Below, piece by piece: positions 60,732-64,000 of a DNA stretch of 64,000 nucleotides. Position numbers and translations under genes: made by a program. Numbering within the stretch: the stretch's first letter is position 1; each line of letters begins with the position of its first letter. The stretch spans positions 1,240,001 to 1,304,000 of the forward strand of contig NZ_ATUG01000002.1 of the NCBI RefSeq assembly GCF_000420085.1, in the 5' to 3' direction. This DNA comes from Desulfospira joergensenii DSM 10085. GTDB taxonomy: Bacteria > Desulfobacterota > Desulfobacteria > Desulfobacterales > Desulfobacteraceae. Below the pieces are notes generated by a model. The model saw only the letters and a list, made by a program, of their open reading frames with translations, ran no database searches and was not told the DNA's origin.

Positions 60732-61919
60732 TTATCCAATAATTTCCCGGGCGGCAGCCCCCAGCTTCTCAACTGCCGTTTCAATGGTGGCCTCATCTGC
60801 CATGGTGTAGTTTAGGCGCATGGTTTCATGTCCCTGGGAGGGATCCGTGTAAAAAAAGCGGCCGGGCACAAAGGCCACCCCCTTTTCCACGGCCTTTTCA
60901 TAGAGGGTCATGGCGTCAAAATTTTCAGGTCCTGAAACCCATAAAAACATACCTCCCTGGGAAGGAGAGCAGGTGAATTCCCGGGGCATCCCGGTCTCAA
61001 GGGCATTGAGCATGGCCTGCTGCCGGGGTCTGTAGAGCTTGATGATCTTGGGCAGATGATTCTCCAGGTATCCCCCTTCCAGGTATTGGGCGGCCAGGGC
61101 CTGGTTGAATGTGGAGGTGTGAAGGTCCACCCCCTGTTTTACCAGCACCAGCCATCGGCTTAAAAATTCCGGCGCAGCATAAAACCCGATGCGAAGGCCC
61201 GGGGCAAAGATCTTGGACAGGGTGGAAACATAGATGACATGATCCGGGGCCATGGTTTTTACGGCCGGGACCGGTTCTCCGTCATACCGCAGGGCAGAGT
61301 AGGGATCATCTTCCACAAGAAGGGCATCGTACTTTTTCAGAAGTTCGGCGATCCGGATCCTTCTTTCCATGGGCAGGGTCCGGCCCGTGGGATTCTGAAA
61401 GGTCGGGACCAGGTAGATCAGCTTGATCCTGTGGGTTTTCAGAGTCTGCTCCAGGGATTCCGGAATCAGTCCATGGTCGTCGGTCTCCATGGAGACATAC
61501 CGGGGCTCATAGGGGTTGAATGCAGATATGGCCCCCAGATAGGTGGGGGATTCCATGGCGATCTTGTCCCCTTTGGAGATGAGAAGTTTGCCCACGGCAT
61601 CCAGCGCCCCCTGGGAGCCTGAAGTAACATGGATATCTTCCGGTCCGGCCTCAATTTTCCGGCCGGCCAGTAAAAGGGAAAGCTGCTCCCGTAAAGGGAT
61701 AAATCCCTCGGTAAGGTCGTATTGAAAGGCGGCCGATTGATATTTTTCCATTACCCTCCGGGAAAGCTCATGGAACAGGTCCATGGGAAAACTTTCCGGG
61801 GAGGGGATGCCCCCGGCCAGGGAAATGATACCGGGTTTGGCCACCACCTTTAGAATTTCCCGGATGGCGTTGGCCTTCATCAGTTCTGTCCGCTCTGCCA
61901 ATAGATTTGTAAAGTCCAT
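60732..61919 (-). CDS. PLP-dependent aminotransferase, class I/II (2-aminoadipate type)
   Basis: 395 residues. Fold-type I aminotransferase with cofactor Lys K236 in YVSTLSKIFAPGLRIGF, the Asp in VEDDPYSALRYDG, and an N-terminal LAGGIPSPESFP typical of the LysN/ARO8 group. Members transaminate 2-aminoadipate, aromatic or branched amino acids. No biosynthetic neighbours, so the specific substrate is open. Confidence 0.9.
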   Translation of the reverse strand: MDFTNLLAERTELMKANAIREILKVVAKPGIISLAGGIPSPESFPMDLFHELSRRVMEKYQSAAFQYDLTEGFIPLREQLSLLLAGRKIEAGPEDIHVTSGSQGALDAVGKLLISKGDKIAMESPTYLGAISAFNPYEPRYVSMETDDHGLIPESLEQTLKTHRIKLIYLVPTFQNPTGRTLPMERRIRIAELLKKYDALLVEDDPYSALRYDGEPVPAVKTMAPDHVIYVSTLSKIFAPGLRIGFYAAPEFLSRWLVLVKQGVDLHTSTFNQALAAQYLEGGYLENHLPKIIKLYRPRQQAMLNALETGMPREFTCSPSQGGMFLWVSGPENFDAMTLYEKAVEKGVAFVPGRFFYTDPSQGHETMRLNYTMADEATIETAVEKLGAAAREIIG

Positions 61920-62229
61920 TTTTCTCTCCTGGTTGAAATCTCTGTCTTGAGAGAGTTCTTATATCAGAAAATAAGATGGCCTGAACAGATACAGAAGAGC
62001 AAGATATCGACCATAACAGATTCCGGTCTGTCCGCCAGGTGCAGGGTTTTTCTTTCCAGGGATTGCCCATGTAAGTTTTGTGATCTCTTCCTGTGTTTTT
62101 TACCCACAAAGAGCACCAAGGCCACGAAGAAGTGCGGGCTCCCGTTATGCAGCAAAAACACTTTGTGAAATATCGGGGATCCTGCCTCTCCTTAAAAGGA
62201 GAAAACCCAGACAGTCCTCCTTGTAAAGA
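61920..62229. other. Intergenic region with a repeat-like segment
   Basis: About 310 bp. The segment at 62099-62130 (ACCCACAAAGAGCACC and so on) has the A/C-rich style of dispersed repeats in this group of bacteria, but no second copy is visible in the window. A plus-strand frame across it has no ribosome site and overlaps the next gene antisense; I see no real gene. Confidence 0.35.
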
Positions 62230-63210
62230 TCAATTCAGATCCGGCGATGGGCTGTCTTCTTCCTGGCGTAAATTACGCTTTTTGATGGATTCGATTTTCT
62301 GCTGTGTTCCCAATAAAATCTCTTTCATGGCCGGATCCGAGCTTTTTGATCTGTCTATTGCTTTGCGGATAATACCTTCCGCTGATTCAACATGCCCTGT
62401 CTCAAGAAGAGCTTCGGCATAGTTGTTTGCGGCTGCCAGATGATCCGGATATTGCTCGAGCAATTTGCGATAGATCTCCTTGGCCTGTTCCGCATAACCG
62501 CGTATGAGAAGATTGGTAGCGGCTCCGAAAAGAACCGTCTGATTGACAGGCCATTTTTTAAGGGCAGAAGCATAACTTGCAGCCGCAGCATTTGCCTGTC
62601 CTGTTTCTTCGAAGGCGCTGACCGCTTCAATATAATTTTGGGCATTGGCGGTGGCTGGAATTTCTCCGGGTTTCAGGGCAACAATGCCCCAGGAACCGGC
62701 TCTGTTCCATAGCAGAAGGAAACGGCGGGCAGATATTTCAATCCGTTTTTGGGTCCCGGAACGGAGAATCAGGCGGTCCCCGGGCAAGATGCCAATCACC
62801 ACGGCATAATGGTATGCCGGCCAAAAGGCGAATCCCTGTTTCTCAAGAATCATTACCGGTCTTCCGGCTTTGAGTTCCCCAACGAGTGCCTCTAAGTCCG
62901 GCTCAATCCGGTAGGGAATCCGTCCAAAGCGCCGGGTTGCTGCTTTCAGTTCCATTTGCAGACTGCCTTTGCGTCCAGGCAGGTAGGTCAGCGGCATCAC
63001 ATCTTCGGGCAAGGCTTCAACTCCGGATGATCCCAGCAGCATTGCCAGGCTGGCAGGGCCGCATTGATATTCTTCCTGAGCAAAAAAGGGTGTAGCATTC
63101 AATTCCACACCCTGTTCATACTCCATAACAGAGATTCGAGTTCTGCTGCAGCCCCCGGTCAGTATAAAAACTATAGTTAATAAGAGGGCAGGACTGCATT
63201 GATATTTCAT
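62230..63210 (-). CDS. PA2778-like cysteine peptidase lipoprotein with TPR
   Basis: 326 residues. Lipoprotein signal (LTGGC near residue 21), then a C39-type papain-like domain with Cys in EEYQCGPASLAMLL and His in PAYHYAVVIG. From residue 200, TPR-like helices (AAASYASALKKWP; AKEIYRKLLEQYPDHLAAANNYAEALLETG). This matches the PA2778 family, found next to a PA2779-type membrane protein as here (one base apart). The role in the cell envelope is not established. Confidence 0.85.
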   Translation of the reverse strand: MKYQCSPALLLTIVFILTGGCSRTRISVMEYEQGVELNATPFFAQEEYQCGPASLAMLLGSSGVEALPEDVMPLTYLPGRKGSLQMELKAATRRFGRIPYRIEPDLEALVGELKAGRPVMILEKQGFAFWPAYHYAVVIGILPGDRLILRSGTQKRIEISARRFLLLWNRAGSWGIVALKPGEIPATANAQNYIEAVSAFEETGQANAAAASYASALKKWPVNQTVLFGAATNLLIRGYAEQAKEIYRKLLEQYPDHLAAANNYAEALLETGHVESAEGIIRKAIDRSKSSDPAMKEILLGTQQKIESIKKRNLRQEEDSPSPDLN

Positions 63211-63211
63211 C

Positions 63212-63592
63212 TTACATTCGTGTGAAAATATCGGTAACCCCTACAAGCTCGAGAACAATCAGTACAACCAGGACCACTCCCAGTACAGCGAACACATTGG
63301 ATCCAGCCGGAAGATCATCAATCGACTTTTGAAGCTGATTAATTTCCGCATCACTCAAATTCGCAATTCGTTTGGCCGCGTCATCCGGGTTGACACCCAT
63401 TTCAACCAATTGTTTTCTGACGTCATCCCTGGCCATAAACGCATCAACATCACTCCTTGCAGAATGGTTCTGCTGCTGTAAATATTCACCCGTCCCGATA
63501 ACCTTTGCCTGGGCAGCCGGAAGCATTATACTGGTCAAAACAAAAACAGAAATAAACAATGTCATGGGAAAGATCTTGACCATTTTTTTCAT
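63212..63592 (-). CDS. PA2779-like small membrane protein
   Basis: 126 residues. Signal peptide 1-29, a helical domain (YLQQQNHSARSDVDAFMARD, VRKQLVEMGVNPDDAAKRI) with the LSDAEINQL motif, and one C-terminal membrane helix (VFAVLGVVLVVLIVLELVGV). PA2779 family; partner of the peptidase just downstream. ATG has an AAGGAG site. Confidence 0.85.
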   Translation of the reverse strand: MKKMVKIFPMTLFISVFVLTSIMLPAAQAKVIGTGEYLQQQNHSARSDVDAFMARDDVRKQLVEMGVNPDDAAKRIANLSDAEINQLQKSIDDLPAGSNVFAVLGVVLVVLIVLELVGVTDIFTRM

Positions 63593-63958
63593 AAGGAATC
63601 TCCTTTTTATTGATTTGTGAAAGACAGATTATTCAATATTTAAGAATTTCTCGAAAAGATGTCAAGTTCAGGCGGGAGATATCAGCGCCCATCAAACTTG
63701 AAAAGTACAATTTAAAATATGGGATTGGAAAAAAAGTTCGAATTTTGATTGCTGTGCTTTTCATGCCTGGCAGGTCAGGATGTGGAATATGATTTTTTTG
63801 AGTGTTTTTTCATGGACGCGGGCTCCATAAAGCGTTATGTCAGAATTGACAATACGATGGGGCTCATTTATTGTCAGGGATTGGAAATGACCTTATCGGG
63901 GCAGGGAAGTTCCGGATTCTGTTTTCCGCCCAAGCCCATGAACAGGAGGCGATTGCCC
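63593..63958. other. Intergenic region before a partial regulator gene
   Basis: About 366 bp, A/T-rich near 63700-63810. No gene found. A frame from ATG 63812 runs in phase into the regulator at 63959, but AGGAGG at 63945-63949 favours the later start. Confidence 0.35.
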
Positions 63959-64000
63959 ATGAAAATTCTGGTCATAGATGATGAACGGCCCACTCTGGCC
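63959..64000 (+). CDS. Response regulator, first 14 codons (cut by window edge)
   Basis: ATG 63959 follows AGGAGG by 9 nt. The visible residues MKILVIDDERPTLA are a receiver-domain start with the acidic pair that binds Mg. Output domain is unknown because the gene leaves the window. Confidence 0.75.
   Translation, partial: MKILVIDDERPTLA

Noticed and set aside
62093..62422. 109-residue plus-strand frame near the PA2778-like gene
   Set aside because: No ribosome site and half of it is antisense to the peptidase gene.
1..64000. CRISPR arrays, insertion sequences, prophage, tRNA or rRNA genes
   Set aside because: No regularly spaced repeats, transposase or integrase frames, or tRNA/rRNA-like sequences were seen.

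Overview
The window reads as chromosome of an anaerobic deltaproteobacterium, most like a sulfate reducer of the Desulfobacterales. This is inferred from its content: methyl-corrinoid chemistry, a glycyl radical enzyme, several TRAP and TTT organic-acid importers, an AprA-like flavoprotein, an acyl-CoA dehydrogenase fused to rubredoxin, and many sigma-54 activators. No dsr, core apr, rRNA or tRNA gene was seen, so the placement stays an inference. Genes are dense, with mostly strong Shine-Dalgarno sites.

Layout. 1-5.1 kb: the 3' part of a secreted subtilase/von Willebrand A protein, an unknown membrane protein and a tiny four-cysteine protein. 5.1-15.4 kb (minus strand): acyl-CoA dehydrogenase-rubredoxin, a threonine/serine dehydratase, a GntR regulator, a glyA remnant, and an operon joining a TTT importer (tctABC) to an AprA-like flavoprotein and a GltD-like iron-sulfur flavoprotein. 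15.5-28.1 kb (plus strand): a methanol:corrinoid methyltransferase island with a two-component system, mtaA, mtaC, a COG0523 GTPase, a second sigma-54 activator, mtaB, a RamA-like corrinoid activase and an unknown protein. Two near-identical -24/-12 promoters precede mtaA and mtaB. 28.3-31.2 kb: a periplasmic binding protein and a hybrid sensor kinase broken by a run of ten C.

31.2-38.7 kb: a LarA-like protein, a TAXI-type TRAP system and a DctPQM TRAP system. 39-46.1 kb: GalT-like, nitrilase and PHP genes, then a FadR-type regulator, a glycyl radical activase and an enzyme closely resembling trans-4-hydroxyproline dehydratase (HypD). 46.1-53.1 kb: trmO, a Phd/VapC pair, hydrolase, LysR, enoyl-CoA hydratase, PanE-like, dodecin and LysE-type genes. 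53.1-58.1 kb: a phage-shock module (pspABC against pspF, with a sigma-54 promoter and a palindromic enhancer) and a LysM lytic transglycosylase. 58.2-64 kb: a small unknown protein, a decayed NicO metal exporter, an LbtU-like porin with leader hairpins, an aminotransferase, a PA2778/PA2779-type pair and the start of a response regulator.

How the genes fit. MtaB would take the methyl group of methanol to the corrinoid of MtaC, MtaA would pass it to a thiol or pterin acceptor, and the RamA-like protein would re-reduce oxidised cob(II)alamin. The Zn ligands of MtaB, the cobalt-binding His of MtaC and the His-x-Cys/Cys Zn site of MtaA are all present. The sensor kinase and response regulator upstream, plus the second activator inside the island, are the natural drivers of its two sigma-54 promoters.
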